From JAOPZW01 sp963806015 (lineage in GTDB: Bacteria > Actinomycetota > Thermoleophilia > Solirubrobacterales > Solirubrobacteraceae), in contig CAWDWM010000006.1 of NCBI GenBank assembly GCA_963806015.1, forward strand, positions 682,001 through 746,000: a DNA stretch of 64,000 bases, read 5' to 3'. The notes beneath the pieces were generated by a model that saw only the letters and a list, made by a program, of their open reading frames with translations, did no database searches and was not told where the DNA came from. Of the stretch, positions 1 through 8,541 are shown in pieces (position 1 is the first letter of the stretch; the number at the start of each line of letters is the position of its first letter). The position numbers and the translations under genes are program-made.

Positions 1-138
1 CACGAGGCTGGCATCCAGCGCCCGCGCCGCCGCGCGCACGACCTCGGGCAGGCCCGCACCCGACTCGACGGCGTCGGTGATCGCGTCCAGCGCAGCGAGG
101 TCGAGCCCGGTCGCCGGTCCTTGGGCCGGGGTGGACAT
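1..138 (-). CDS. N-terminal fragment of a PucR-like transcriptional regulator (cut by window edge)
   Basis: Only the first 46 codons are inside the window; the frame is open to the edge. The start is an ATG at 138, six bases after a -10-like TAGAAT on the same strand, which supports a leaderless start. The visible residues are an acidic, Ala-rich helix ending LDASLV. That resembles the N-terminus of actinobacterial regulators with a GAF-like sensor and a PucR-type C-terminal HTH. The family call rests on this short resemblance only and is weak. Confidence 0.4.
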   Translation of the reverse strand, partial: MSTPAQGPATGLDLAALDAITDAVESGAGLPEVVRAAARALDASLV

Positions 139-144
139 GCACCG

Positions 145-150
145 ATTCTA
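145..150 (-). promoter_or_regulatory. -10 element TAGAAT of a leaderless promoter
   Basis: On the minus strand TAGAAT is followed by exactly six bases and then the ATG at 138. Transcription would start at or next to the A of the start codon. No -35 hexamer is obvious. Confidence 0.45.
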
Positions 151-188
151 CGGCGAAGCCCGTGCTGAAGCCGGGGCTCAGGGCCAGA

Positions 189-413
189 TCAGGCCGTGAA
201 ACGGTCCCAGAACCAGATGACGGCGGCGCCGCCGACGACGCCCAGGATCAGGAATCCGGCCAGCACGTACAAGGTGAGGAAGGTCGCCGCGAGGCGCTCC
301 CAGACCCGGCTGTAGGCCGTCCAGGCCGGCACGACGATGAGGCCGACATAGGCCGCCAGGCCGAAGACGCCGCTGCAGGCGGCGACGAGGTAGATGATCG
401 ACTCGTTGCTCAT
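189..413 (-). CDS. small two-helix membrane protein, unknown function
   Basis: 74 residues with two hydrophobic segments, about residues 7-30 (ending LIVVPAW) and 43-68 (LTLYVLAGFLILGVVGGAAV). A short polar linker separates them, so it is probably an integral membrane hairpin. It starts six bases after the stop of the DedA-PAP2 gene and is the last gene of the minus-strand chain, so it is likely co-transcribed with it. I do not recognise a family. Codon use matches its neighbours. Confidence 0.6.
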   Translation of the reverse strand: MSNESIIYLVAACSGVFGLAAYVGLIVVPAWTAYSRVWERLAATFLTLYVLAGFLILGVVGGAAVIWFWDRFTA

Positions 414-419
414 GGAAGG

Positions 420-1961
420 TCAGGCGTGCGTCGGGGCATTGTTCCGCACGTAGCCGATGACCAGCACGGCGATGCCGCACAGCCCGAAGATCGCGGCGCC
501 CAGCCCCCACCCCCCGACGACGTCGGAGAGGTAGTGCACGCGCAGGTAGATCCGGCTGAGACCCACGATGACCGCGATGACGATCGCCACCGTCACGAAC
601 GCGAAGCGCGAGGCGATGGTGGGCAGCGCGCGGCTGAGGGCGACGGCGACGGCGACCCACGTCACGGCATACGCGGCGTGACCGGAGGGATAGCTGCCGC
701 CCTCGACGTCGACGAGCGGGCGCGCCGGCCGGGCGCGATCGACCGCGTCCTTGGTGATGTGCACGGCGGCGTAGGTGAGCGCGAGACCGACGACGAGCGC
801 CACCGGCTCGCGGATCTTGTGCTGCCAGACGAGCGTGACGCCGGCCAGCGCGACCAGCGCGATCACCACCGGCAGCGAGCCCAGCGCCGTCACCACCTTG
901 GCGACGCTGACCGCCGCGTCGGCGTGCAGCCGGTCGGCCATGCGCAGCGACATGCCGTCGCCCGCGAGCAGGCCGCGCTGCTCGACGCCCACGAGATCCC
1001 ACACGAACACGAAGGCGCCCACGCCCGCCACCGCCATCAGCGTGGTGAACTCGAGCCCGAGGTCGCCGGGGGTGACGCGGTCCCAGACGAAGCGCGCGGG
1101 GCGGCGCGTCGTGCGCACCAGCGGCCCGAGCACCCGCACCAGCGGCCGCAGCGCGGGCCGCTGCGCCTGGCGGTCCATCCACTCGCCTATACGCCGGCGG
1201 TTGTCCTCCTCGCGCAGCCAGCGCACGAGCCACACGATCGCGACGACGAGCACGATGACCGCGCCGAGAGCGAGCGCGCCCTTCTTGGCGTAGTCGACGA
1301 GCTGGCTGAAGCTCTGCCAGAAGATGTAGCCCAGGAGGACGAACGTCGAGCCCCACAGGCCGGCGCCGACGACGTCGTACGGCACGAAACGCCGCAGCGG
1401 CATCCCCGACGAGCCGGCCAGGAAGGGCGCGATGGCGCGCACGAGGCCGACGAAGCGCCCGATGAGGATCGCCTTGCCGCCGTGGCGGTCGAAGAAGCGC
1501 TCCACCTGCTCCAAGCGCTCCTCGGTGATCTGCACCCGGGGGCCGTGCTTGACCAGGAAGGTGCGGCCCAGGCGCCGCCCGAGGAAGAAGCTCGTGAGGT
1601 CGCCGGCCACCGCGGCGGCCCACACCACCGCGATCATCGTGAGAACGTCGACCTGCCCCTGACCGGCCACGAGACCGCCGAGCAGCAGCGCGGTCTCGCC
1701 GGGCGCGACGAGCCCGATGAAGGCGCCGGTCTCGAAGAAGGCCAGCGCGCCGACCAGCAGGTAGGTCCATTTCCCGAGCCGCTCGCCGATGTCGATCAGC
1801 AGTTGCTCGAGGTCCGGGAAGTGGATGACGCCCAACCCGTAGACGAAGGCGGCCACGGCCACCAGGGCACCGCCGGCCAGCAGGGTGGGCTCCAGGCGGC
1901 GCCGGCGCCAGACGACGAAGGCGAGCAGGGCGCCGGCGAGGACGAGCCAGACGGGCTTCAC
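420..1961 (-). CDS. DedA-family membrane protein fused to PAP2-type phosphatase
   Basis: 513 residues, integral membrane. Residues about 70-215 are a DedA (SNARE-associated/VTT) domain with FFETGAFIGLVAPGE and GRFVGLVRAIAPFLAGSSGM, a fold tied to lipid-carrier or phospholipid scrambling. Residues about 300-500 are a PAP2 phosphatase with its three motifs: KDAVDRARPARP, PSGHAAYA and SRIYLRVHYLSDV. The fusion suggests translocation and dephosphorylation of a polyprenyl or phosphatidyl phosphate in one protein; this is inference. The GTG start at 1961 forms a GTGA overlap with the ispE stop, so translation is probably coupled. Confidence 0.85.
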   Translation of the reverse strand: MKPVWLVLAGALLAFVVWRRRRLEPTLLAGGALVAVAAFVYGLGVIHFPDLEQLLIDIGERLGKWTYLLVGALAFFETGAFIGLVAPGETALLLGGLVAGQGQVDVLTMIAVVWAAAVAGDLTSFFLGRRLGRTFLVKHGPRVQITEERLEQVERFFDRHGGKAILIGRFVGLVRAIAPFLAGSSGMPLRRFVPYDVVGAGLWGSTFVLLGYIFWQSFSQLVDYAKKGALALGAVIVLVVAIVWLVRWLREEDNRRRIGEWMDRQAQRPALRPLVRVLGPLVRTTRRPARFVWDRVTPGDLGLEFTTLMAVAGVGAFVFVWDLVGVEQRGLLAGDGMSLRMADRLHADAAVSVAKVVTALGSLPVVIALVALAGVTLVWQHKIREPVALVVGLALTYAAVHITKDAVDRARPARPLVDVEGGSYPSGHAAYAVTWVAVAVALSRALPTIASRFAFVTVAIVIAVIVGLSRIYLRVHYLSDVVGGWGLGAAIFGLCGIAVLVIGYVRNNAPTHA

Positions 1962-2821
1962 AGCGTCGCCCCCCACGGCGCGACGGCGATCGGGCGCGGG
2001 TCGCGGTCGAACATTCGCGCGGCGGCGCCGCGCGCGCCCTGCAGGTCGGCGAACAGGCCGATCACCGTGGGACCCGATCCGCACACCAGCGCGTGGTGGG
2101 CGCCCGCGCCGCGCGCCATCGCCAGGGCGGCGTCGATCTCCGGGCACAGCGCGCGCGCCGCGGGCTCGAGGTCGTTGACGATCAGCTCGTCGGGCAGGTC
2201 GCCCGCGGCGGTCGAGACCTCGCGCAGCCTGGCCGCGAGCCCCGCCGCATCGCGCGGCAGGCCCTGGCGATCGGCCTCGCGATAGACGTCGGCGGTCGAC
2301 AGCTCCGCGCGCGACGGGATCACGAGCACGCCGTAGGGCGCGGGTGGGGGCAGCGGGGTCAGGCGCTCGCCGACGCCCGTGGCCAGGTAGCGCCGCGGGT
2401 GCACCTGGGCAGCCACGTCGGCCCCGAGCTCGGCGGCGATCTCGCGCAGCAGCGCGTCGTCGTCGATCCCCGCCGCGCGCGCGATCAGCCGCAGGGCCGC
2501 GCCCGCATCGGCGCTGCCACCGGCCATCCCCGCCGCCACCGGGATCCGCTTCTCGATCCGCAGGCGCATCGGTGCCCCGTTCCACCCGGTCCGCTCGCGG
2601 AAGCGCCGCAGGGCCAGCGTGGCGAGGTTCTCGCCCTCCACGCCCGGGCAGATGACGCGGTCCATCGCCGAGCCGAGGCCTGCGGGCTCGAGCTCGACCT
2701 CGTCGGCCAGGCCGATGGGCTGAAAGACGGTCACGAGCTCGTGGCGCCCGTCGGCCCGCACCGGCCCCACGTAGAGGCAGAGGTTGATCTTGGCCGGCGC
2801 CGTGTCGTGCAGCCCGGTCAA
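1958..2821 (-). CDS. ispE: 4-diphosphocytidyl-2-C-methyl-D-erythritol kinase
   Basis: 287 residues, full length for a cytosolic GHMP kinase. It phosphorylates CDP-ME in the MEP pathway of isoprenoid synthesis. Seen: the N-terminal PAKINLCLYVG strand, the ATP loop PVAAGMAGGSADAGAALR, and the C-terminal GHMP motif CGSGPTVIGLF. The ATG start overlaps the rsmA stop as ATGA and its own stop overlaps the next gene as GTGA. The rsmA-ispE pairing is a common actinobacterial arrangement. Confidence 0.95.
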   Translation of the reverse strand: MTGLHDTAPAKINLCLYVGPVRADGRHELVTVFQPIGLADEVELEPAGLGSAMDRVICPGVEGENLATLALRRFRERTGWNGAPMRLRIEKRIPVAAGMAGGSADAGAALRLIARAAGIDDDALLREIAAELGADVAAQVHPRRYLATGVGERLTPLPPPAPYGVLVIPSRAELSTADVYREADRQGLPRDAAGLAARLREVSTAAGDLPDELIVNDLEPAARALCPEIDAALAMARGAGAHHALVCGSGPTVIGLFADLQGARGAAARMFDRDPRPIAVAPWGATL

Positions 2822-3648
2822 CCCAACGCCTCCCCCAGCGCGCGGAACTCCTGCGGCGCCAGGCGCTCAGCGCGCTCGTCGGCCGGATGGCCCAGGTCCT
2901 GCAGCGCCGCGCGGGCGCGCTCGCGCACATCGGGGCCGTAGTCCGGGGCCAGGGCGAGCGAGCGCGCCAGCGCCTTGCGCCGGTGCGCGAAGGCGGCGCG
3001 CACGAGCGCGCGCAGCGCCGGCGGCGCTGCCGGGCCGGTGCGGTCGAGCACGACGAGCACCGAGTCGACGTTGGGCACCGGGTGAAACACGGTGCGCGAG
3101 ATCGAGCGATGCACGCGCACGTCGCACGCCAGCTGAGCGAGCACGCTGGGGACGCCGTAGGCCGCGGTGCCCGGCGCGGCGGCGAGGCGCTCGCCGACCT
3201 CGCGCTGGATCATGGCCACCCACCGCGTGACGTCGTCGAGCTCCTCGATGGTGCGCAGGATCGCGCTCGCGGCGATGCCGTAGGGGAGGTTCGCGATCAC
3301 CTTCGTCGGCGCCGGGCGCAGCGCGCGCAGGTCGAGCTCCAGCGCGTCGGCGACGTGCAGCGTGGTGTTCGGGTGCGCGCCGAGCGCATCCTCGAGCGCG
3401 GGCACCAGCGCGCGGTCGAGCTCGACGACGTGGACGTGGGCGGCGCGCGCCGCCAGGTGCTCGCTGAGCACGCCCAGCCCGCCGCCGATCTCCAGGACGA
3501 CATCGTCGTCGGCCAGCTCCGCCGCGCGCTCGATGACGCCGAGGATGTTGGAGTCGATGAGGAAGTTCTGGCCGAGGTCGCGCTTGGGGCGCACGCCGAA
3601 CTGGCGCATCCGGCGCAGGCTCGGCTGGGTCGGGAGCTCGCCGGTCAC
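2818..3648 (-). CDS. rsmA: 16S rRNA (adenine1518-N6/adenine1519-N6)-dimethyltransferase
   Basis: 276 residues. It dimethylates two adjacent adenosines in the 3'-terminal helix of 16S rRNA using SAM. Seen: KRDLGQNFLID at the N-terminus, the SAM-binding loop VLEIGGGLGVLSEHLA, the acidic motif VVELDRAL and the catalytic NLPY. The C-terminal helical domain FAHRRKALARSL is complete. The GTG at 3648 is chosen because it gives a four-base GTGA overlap with the tatD stop; a second in-frame GTG lies one codon upstream. Confidence 0.95.
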   Translation of the reverse strand: MTGELPTQPSLRRMRQFGVRPKRDLGQNFLIDSNILGVIERAAELADDDVVLEIGGGLGVLSEHLAARAAHVHVVELDRALVPALEDALGAHPNTTLHVADALELDLRALRPAPTKVIANLPYGIAASAILRTIEELDDVTRWVAMIQREVGERLAAAPGTAAYGVPSVLAQLACDVRVHRSISRTVFHPVPNVDSVLVVLDRTGPAAPPALRALVRAAFAHRRKALARSLALAPDYGPDVRERARAALQDLGHPADERAERLAPQEFRALGEALG

Positions 3649-4394
3649 CACCCGAACAGCGCGGCCGCGTTGGCGTCGACCAGGCGCTCGAGCTCCTCGT
3701 AGGAGACGCCGCGGCGCTCGGCCACGAAGCGCGCGGTGTGGGTGACGAAGGCCGGCTGGTTGCGCTCCTTGCGCACCGGCTGCGGCGTGAGATACGGAGC
3801 GTCGGTCTCCACCAGCAGGCGATCGTCGGGCACCCGCTCGGCGGCCTCGGCCAGGTCGCCGGCCCTGGGGTAGGTGACGTTGCCGGCGAACGAGATCCAC
3901 CAGCCCTCGGCCAGGCACTCGTCGAGGCGGTCGGGCATCGAGAAGCAGTGCATGACCACCTCAAGGCCCCGCGCACGGGCCTTCAGGGTGGCGAGCGTGT
4001 CGTCCTCGGCGGCGCGGGTGTGGATCACCAGCGGCTTGCCCATGGCCTGTGCCAGCTCGATCTGCGCGTGGAACGCGCGCTCCTGGTCGGCGCGGGGCGC
4101 GTAGTCGCGGAAGTAGTCCAGGCCCGTCTCGCCGATGGCCGCGCAGCGCGGGTGGGCGGCCAGGGCCTGCAGATCCGCCAGGTCGGCGTCGTCGAAGCCC
4201 TCGGCGTGGTTGGGGTGACGCCCGACCGCGGCGTGCACCTGCGGGAAGTCCTCGGCGGCCTGCAGCGCCGTGCGGTTGCTCGCCGAGTCCATGCCGACGG
4301 TGAGGATGTGGCGGACGCCCTCGCGCGCCGCCGCCGCGACCAGCTCGGCATTGGCCGGGGCGCACGAGTCCAGGTGCGTGTGGCTGTCGTTCAC
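3645..4394 (-). CDS. tatD: TatD-family metal-dependent hydrolase
   Basis: 249 residues of an amidohydrolase-like TIM barrel with 3'-5' DNase or RNase activity in characterised members. Metal ligands are visible: SHTHLD near the N-terminus, the Glu of IGETGLDYF, HTRAAEDD, the His of VVMHCFS, and the late Asp of LLVETDAPYLTP. It starts at a GTG 15 bases after metG and overlaps rsmA by four bases. The metG-tatD-rsmA order is conserved in many Gram-positive bacteria. Confidence 0.9.
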   Translation of the reverse strand: MNDSHTHLDSCAPANAELVAAAAREGVRHILTVGMDSASNRTALQAAEDFPQVHAAVGRHPNHAEGFDDADLADLQALAAHPRCAAIGETGLDYFRDYAPRADQERAFHAQIELAQAMGKPLVIHTRAAEDDTLATLKARARGLEVVMHCFSMPDRLDECLAEGWWISFAGNVTYPRAGDLAEAAERVPDDRLLVETDAPYLTPQPVRKERNQPAFVTHTARFVAERRGVSYEELERLVDANAAALFGW

Positions 4395-4409
4395 GCGTGC
4401 TGCTGTCGT

Positions 4410-5921
4410 TCACTCGTGCTTCGGGAAGAGCTGGCCGAGCTCGCCGACCGCGCCGATCGTGCCCGCGCCGAAGCGTGCGCCGGCGAGGCTGATGTCCGGG
4501 GTGCCGAGGGCTCCGAGGAGCTTCTCGGCCGCCCCGGGGATCCAGGGGGCAAGGAGCACGGTGACCACGCGCAGGCCCTCGGCCAGCGTGCGCAGCACGC
4601 GATCGAGGTCGGCCGCGCGCTGGGGGTCCTTGGCCAGCTGCCACGGCGCCTGCTCCTCGACGTAGCGGTTGAGCCGCCGCACCCGCTGCCAGATGTCGTC
4701 GAGAGCGGGCGTGAGCTCGACGCGGTCCATGCGCGCGGCCACGCGCTCGGTCAGGCCGTCGAAGTCGCCGGCGAGCGCCGGGTCGACATCGACCGCGGGC
4801 ACCGTGCCGTCGCGGTAGCGCCCGATCATCGACAGGGTCCGGTTGGCGAGGTTGCCCAGCTCGTTGGCCAGCTCGGTGTCATAGCGGCGCTCGAAGGCCT
4901 CGGTGGAGACCGAGCCGTCCTCGCCGAAGGTGACGTCGCGCAGCAGGTAGTAGCGCAGGGCGTCGGTCCCGAAGCGCTCGATGATCTCGAAGGGATCGAG
5001 GACGTTGCCCAGCGACTTGCTCATCTTCTCGCCGTCCATCAGCAGGTAGCCGTGGACGAAGACGTGCTCGGGTACCGGCAGGTCGGCCGCCATCAGCATC
5101 GCCGGCCAGAAGACGGTGTGGAAGCGCAGGATGTCCTTGCCGATGACGTGGTAGGTGGCCGGCCAGAACTGCTCGGTGAGGTCCTCGCCTTCGCGGGCGA
5201 AGCCGAGGGCCGTGTAGTAGTTCAGCAGCGCGTCGAACCAGACGTAGAAGACGTGGCTCGTGTCCCAGGGGACCGGGACGCCCCACGTCAGCTGGGCGCG
5301 CGAGAGCGAGATGTCCTGCAGGCCGCTCTTGATGAACGAGAGCGCCTCGTTGTAACGGACGCGCGGGGTGACGAAGTCGGGCTGCTCGGCGTAGAGCGCC
5401 TCCAGGCGCTCCTGGAACCTGCTCAGGGCGAAGAAGTAGTTCTGCTCGCTGTGGCGCTCGAGCTCGATGTGATGGATCGGGCAGCGATTGCCCTCCTCGA
5501 TCTCGTTGTCGACCTTGAAGTCGGCGCAGCGGGGGCAGTACCAGCCCTCGTAGAGCCCCTCGTGGACGAAGCCGTTGTCGTAGACGCGCTGCAGCACCTC
5601 CTGCACCCGCTTGACGTGCTCGGGGTCCGAGGTGCGGATGAAGAAGTCGTTGGTCGCTTCGAGGACCGGAGCCAGCGCCTTGAAGCGCTCGGCGTTGCGA
5701 TCGGCCAGCTCCTTGGGCTCGAGGCCCTGCGCCTTGGCCGCGTCGGCCACCGGCTCGCCGTGCTCGTCGGTCCCGGTCAGGAAGAACACGTCCTCGCCGC
5801 GCTGGCGGTGGTGCCGGGCCATGACGTCGGCGGCGATCGTCGTGTAGGCGTGCCCCAGATGCGGGGCCGCGTTGACGTAGTAGATCGGCGTGGTGACGTA
5901 GAAGGAGTGCTCGGCGGCCAT
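4410..5921 (-). CDS. metG: methionyl-tRNA synthetase
   Basis: 503 residues, class I synthetase that charges tRNA-Met. Seen: the HIGH-type motif HLGHAYTTIAADV near residue 21, the TGTDEHG strand, a zinc knuckle with YCPRC and a later CPIH, and KMSKSLGN near residue 295. An alpha-helical anticodon domain follows. There is no C-terminal tRNA-binding EMAP domain, so this is the short form. It begins 22 bases downstream of the M23-like gene and belongs to the same minus-strand chain. Confidence 0.96.
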   Translation of the reverse strand: MAAEHSFYVTTPIYYVNAAPHLGHAYTTIAADVMARHHRQRGEDVFFLTGTDEHGEPVADAAKAQGLEPKELADRNAERFKALAPVLEATNDFFIRTSDPEHVKRVQEVLQRVYDNGFVHEGLYEGWYCPRCADFKVDNEIEEGNRCPIHHIELERHSEQNYFFALSRFQERLEALYAEQPDFVTPRVRYNEALSFIKSGLQDISLSRAQLTWGVPVPWDTSHVFYVWFDALLNYYTALGFAREGEDLTEQFWPATYHVIGKDILRFHTVFWPAMLMAADLPVPEHVFVHGYLLMDGEKMSKSLGNVLDPFEIIERFGTDALRYYLLRDVTFGEDGSVSTEAFERRYDTELANELGNLANRTLSMIGRYRDGTVPAVDVDPALAGDFDGLTERVAARMDRVELTPALDDIWQRVRRLNRYVEEQAPWQLAKDPQRAADLDRVLRTLAEGLRVVTVLLAPWIPGAAEKLLGALGTPDISLAGARFGAGTIGAVGELGQLFPKHE

Positions 5922-5943
5922 GGGCAGCGGACGTTACAAGGCG

Positions 5944-6675
5944 TCAGCCGGGCGCCTGCGGTGCGTAGGGGGCGGCTCGCGCCCGATGCGTGAGCGAGTC
6001 GCGGCGGCGACGGCGGCGGCGCACCAGGCCGCCGACGGGCAGCGCGGAGGCCACGAGCGCCAGCGCGGGGTAGGCCGGCCACGGCAGGCGGCGCTTCGCG
6101 ATGGCCGGTGCGGGCGGGAACGCGGGCGGCGACGACGCCGGGCGCGGGCCCGCGGGACGCAGGCGCAGCGCACGCGGCGCCGGACCGAGGCGCGGCGGCG
6201 CCGGGGGGTCGTCGGCCAGCAGGGTGAGCGGGTCGAGGTAGCCGCGACGGTCGCCGGCGCGCCGCGCGCCGAGCCGCAGGCGTCCCGCCGGGCCGAGCGT
6301 GCCCAGCCCCTGCCCGGCGACGAGGCGCGACCCCGCGCGCACCGCCAGCCGGCCCAGCCCGAGGTAGGTGGCCGCCAGCGCACCACAGCGCACGCTCACC
6401 GCCAGCCCGCGACGCGGCACGGGGCCGGCGAAGCTGACGCGCCCCGCGCAGGCGGCACGCACGACGGCGCCGGGCGAAGCCGACACGTCGATGCCCCGGC
6501 GCTGCCCGCGCGCGAACGGCGCCCATGGCGACAGGTGAAAGGCGCCGACCACCGGCCCGCGCAGCGGCCAGCGCCAGCCGGCGCCCGCCGCGCCGCGTGG
6601 CAGGACCAGCGCCATGACGAACACGCACCCGAGCACGAGCGAGGCGAGGACGACGGGGTGAGGGCGTGGGGCCAT
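5944..6675 (-). CDS. M23/LytM-like exported protein lacking catalytic histidines
   Basis: 243 residues. An N-terminal hydrophobic segment (LASLVLGCVFVMALVLP) looks like a signal or anchor. A LytM-like beta region follows, with RGIDVSASPGAVVRA and GRVSFAGPV matching the G-x-D and G-x-V strands of M23 peptidases. The metal-binding His before G-x-D and the later H-x-H are not present, so zinc peptidase activity is unlikely. A Pro/Ala/Arg-rich linker leads to a second hydrophobic segment (YPALALVASALPVGGLV) and an Arg-rich tail. It sits between rsmI and metG. Confidence 0.6.
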   Translation of the reverse strand: MAPRPHPVVLASLVLGCVFVMALVLPRGAAGAGWRWPLRGPVVGAFHLSPWAPFARGQRRGIDVSASPGAVVRAACAGRVSFAGPVPRRGLAVSVRCGALAATYLGLGRLAVRAGSRLVAGQGLGTLGPAGRLRLGARRAGDRRGYLDPLTLLADDPPAPPRLGPAPRALRLRPAGPRPASSPPAFPPAPAIAKRRLPWPAYPALALVASALPVGGLVRRRRRRRDSLTHRARAAPYAPQAPG

Positions 6676-6741
6676 GCGCCGAACATACGGCCGCGATGGC
6701 GCGTCGCGGCCGACCGCGCGTGACTTGTTGCAGTCCCTGCG

Positions 6742-7554
6742 CTACTTCGTGTCGGTCAGCGCGCGATACAGCGCATTCGCGCTCGTCCCGGTGAGCTCGG
6801 CCACCACGCCGGCCGCCGGTCGCGCCCGCGCCCCGCCCTCGTCGACCAGCCGGCGCAGCGCGGCCAGCGCCGGCCCGAGCGGGACCTCGTCGACCTGGGC
6901 GGCACCGATGACGAGGACGACCTCGCCGCGCGGCCCCTCCTCGGCGTAGCGCGCGGCGAGCTCCGAGGCCGACCCGCGCACGACCTCCTCGTAGACCTTG
7001 GTCAGCTCGCGGCAGACGGCCACCGGCCGCTCGGGATCGACCGCCGCCAGCACGGCCAGCGAGGCGGCGACCCGGCGCGGCGACTCGAACGCCACCACCA
7101 CCTCCGGCGAGCGCAGGACCGCCTCCAGCGCTCCCTTCTTGCGCGGCAGGAAGCCCACGAAGCGCCACGTCGCGGCCTCCATGCCCGACGCCACGAGCGC
7201 GGCCAGCGCCGCGCTGGGTCCCGGCAGCACCTCGACCTCGAGCCCCGCCGCCATGCACGCCTGAACGAGCACGAGGCCGGGATCGCTGACGAGCGGCATG
7301 CCGGCATCGCTCACCAGCGCCACCACCGCGCCGGCGCGCATCCGCTCGACGAGCCGCGGCGCCACGCGCCGCTCGGCGTGCGCGTCGTAGCGCACGCGCT
7401 CGGCCGACACCCCGTAGCGGTCCAGCAGCACCTTCGTGGTGCGCGTGTCCTCGCAGGCGATGACGTCGGCGTCGCGCAGGGCCGAGAGCACGCGCAGGGT
7501 GACGTCCTCGAGGTTGCCGATCGGCGTCGGGCAGACGATGAGCCGTCCGCTCAT
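6742..7554 (-). CDS. rsmI: 16S rRNA (cytidine1402-2'-O)-methyltransferase
   Basis: 270 residues, SAM-dependent tetrapyrrole-methylase fold. It 2'-O-methylates C1402 of 16S rRNA in the decoding centre. Seen: LIVCPTPIGNLEDVTLR at the N-terminus, ACEDTRTTKVLL, LVSDAGMPLVSDPG and FLPRKKG. The ATG start overlaps the stop of the ROK gene as ATGA, which indicates translational coupling. Confidence 0.93.
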   Translation of the reverse strand: MSGRLIVCPTPIGNLEDVTLRVLSALRDADVIACEDTRTTKVLLDRYGVSAERVRYDAHAERRVAPRLVERMRAGAVVALVSDAGMPLVSDPGLVLVQACMAAGLEVEVLPGPSAALAALVASGMEAATWRFVGFLPRKKGALEAVLRSPEVVVAFESPRRVAASLAVLAAVDPERPVAVCRELTKVYEEVVRGSASELAARYAEEGPRGEVVLVIGAAQVDEVPLGPALAALRRLVDEGGARARPAAGVVAELTGTSANALYRALTDTK

Positions 7555-8519
7555 ACGACGACCACCCCCGCCACGTCGAGGGCCATGCAGGCCGCGCCGA
7601 GCATCCCCGACTCGGCGCCGAAGCGTGCCGGCACCAGGCGCACGCGCTCGCGGTTGACCGGCAGCGCGCGGCGCGCGACGACCTCGCGCGCCGGGGCCAG
7701 CAGCAACTCGCCGGCGGCGATCGCGCCCCCGCCGACGACGACGACCTCGGGGTTGAAGATGTTGACCAGGGTCACGACCCCGAGCCCCAGCCGCTGGCCC
7801 ATGAGCGTCATCACGTCGCAGGCCGCGGGATCGCCGTCGTGGGCCATCTCGGTGACGAGCGCGCCGGTGATCTCACGCCCGGAGTCCAGCGCCAGCCCGA
7901 GGGCGCTGTTGGGCGCCTGGCGCGCCAGCCGCAGGCCCTCGGCGCCGATCGCGTGACCCGACACGAGCGCCTCCAGGCAGCCGTGGTTGGGGCAGCTTCC
8001 GGGGCACGGCGGGCCGTCGGCGTCGACCATGATGTGGCCGAGCTCGGCCGCCGCCCCGCGGGCGCCGTGCACCAGCCGCCCGTCGACGATGAGCCCGCCG
8101 GCGATTCCGGTGCCCAGCGTGAGCATGATCGCGTGGCTCGCCCCGCGCGCCTCGCCCCAGCGCCACTCGGCGAGCATCGCCGCGTTGCCGTCGTTGTCGA
8201 CGGCAACGGGCAGGCCGAGCCGCTCGGCCAGCACGTCGCGCACGGCGACTCCGTGCAGGGGGAGGTGGTTGGAGTCGAGCGCCACCCCGGTCTCCGGATC
8301 GACCAGGCAGGGGATGCCGAGCCCGACCGCCAGCACCTGCGCGGGCGCCGCGTCGATCGCCTCCTGCACCGCCTCGACGAGCTGATCGATCAGCGCGCCG
8401 GTGTCGTCCGTGCGCGCCAGGCGATAGGTGCGGTGATGCACCTCGAGCTTCGAGTCGACCGTCCCGGCGAGCAGCTTCGTCCCTCCCAGGTCGACGCCGA
8501 TGACGCAGCCGGCGGCCAT
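7551..8519 (-). CDS. ROK-family sugar kinase, probably glucokinase
   Basis: 322 residues. An ATP loop GVDLGGTKLLAG lies at the N-terminus, followed by the DNDGNAAMLAEW active-site region, LGTGIAGG, and the ROK zinc motif CPGSCPNHGCLEALVSG. These place it among ROK glucokinases rather than repressors, since there is no N-terminal HTH. The ATG at 8519 is preferred because upstream codons would run into the promoter of the divergent LCP gene; the two starts are 22 bases apart. A minus-strand -10-like TATGGT lies at 8533-8528. Confidence 0.85.
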   Translation of the reverse strand: MAAGCVIGVDLGGTKLLAGTVDSKLEVHHRTYRLARTDDTGALIDQLVEAVQEAIDAAPAQVLAVGLGIPCLVDPETGVALDSNHLPLHGVAVRDVLAERLGLPVAVDNDGNAAMLAEWRWGEARGASHAIMLTLGTGIAGGLIVDGRLVHGARGAAAELGHIMVDADGPPCPGSCPNHGCLEALVSGHAIGAEGLRLARQAPNSALGLALDSGREITGALVTEMAHDGDPAACDVMTLMGQRLGLGVVTLVNIFNPEVVVVGGGAIAAGELLLAPAREVVARRALPVNRERVRLVPARFGAESGMLGAACMALDVAGVVVV

Positions 8520-8541
8520 GATCGGCCACCATACCTTGCTC

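Noticed and set aside
162..2285. Long plus-strand open frame (707 codons) across the ispE/DedA region
   Set aside because: Arg/Asp/His-rich shadow of real minus-strand genes with full motif sets; such antisense frames are common at this GC content. The same holds for the other long opposite-strand frames, for example 3738-5993, 12769-15099, 24940-27171, 30284-32836 and 45514-47967.
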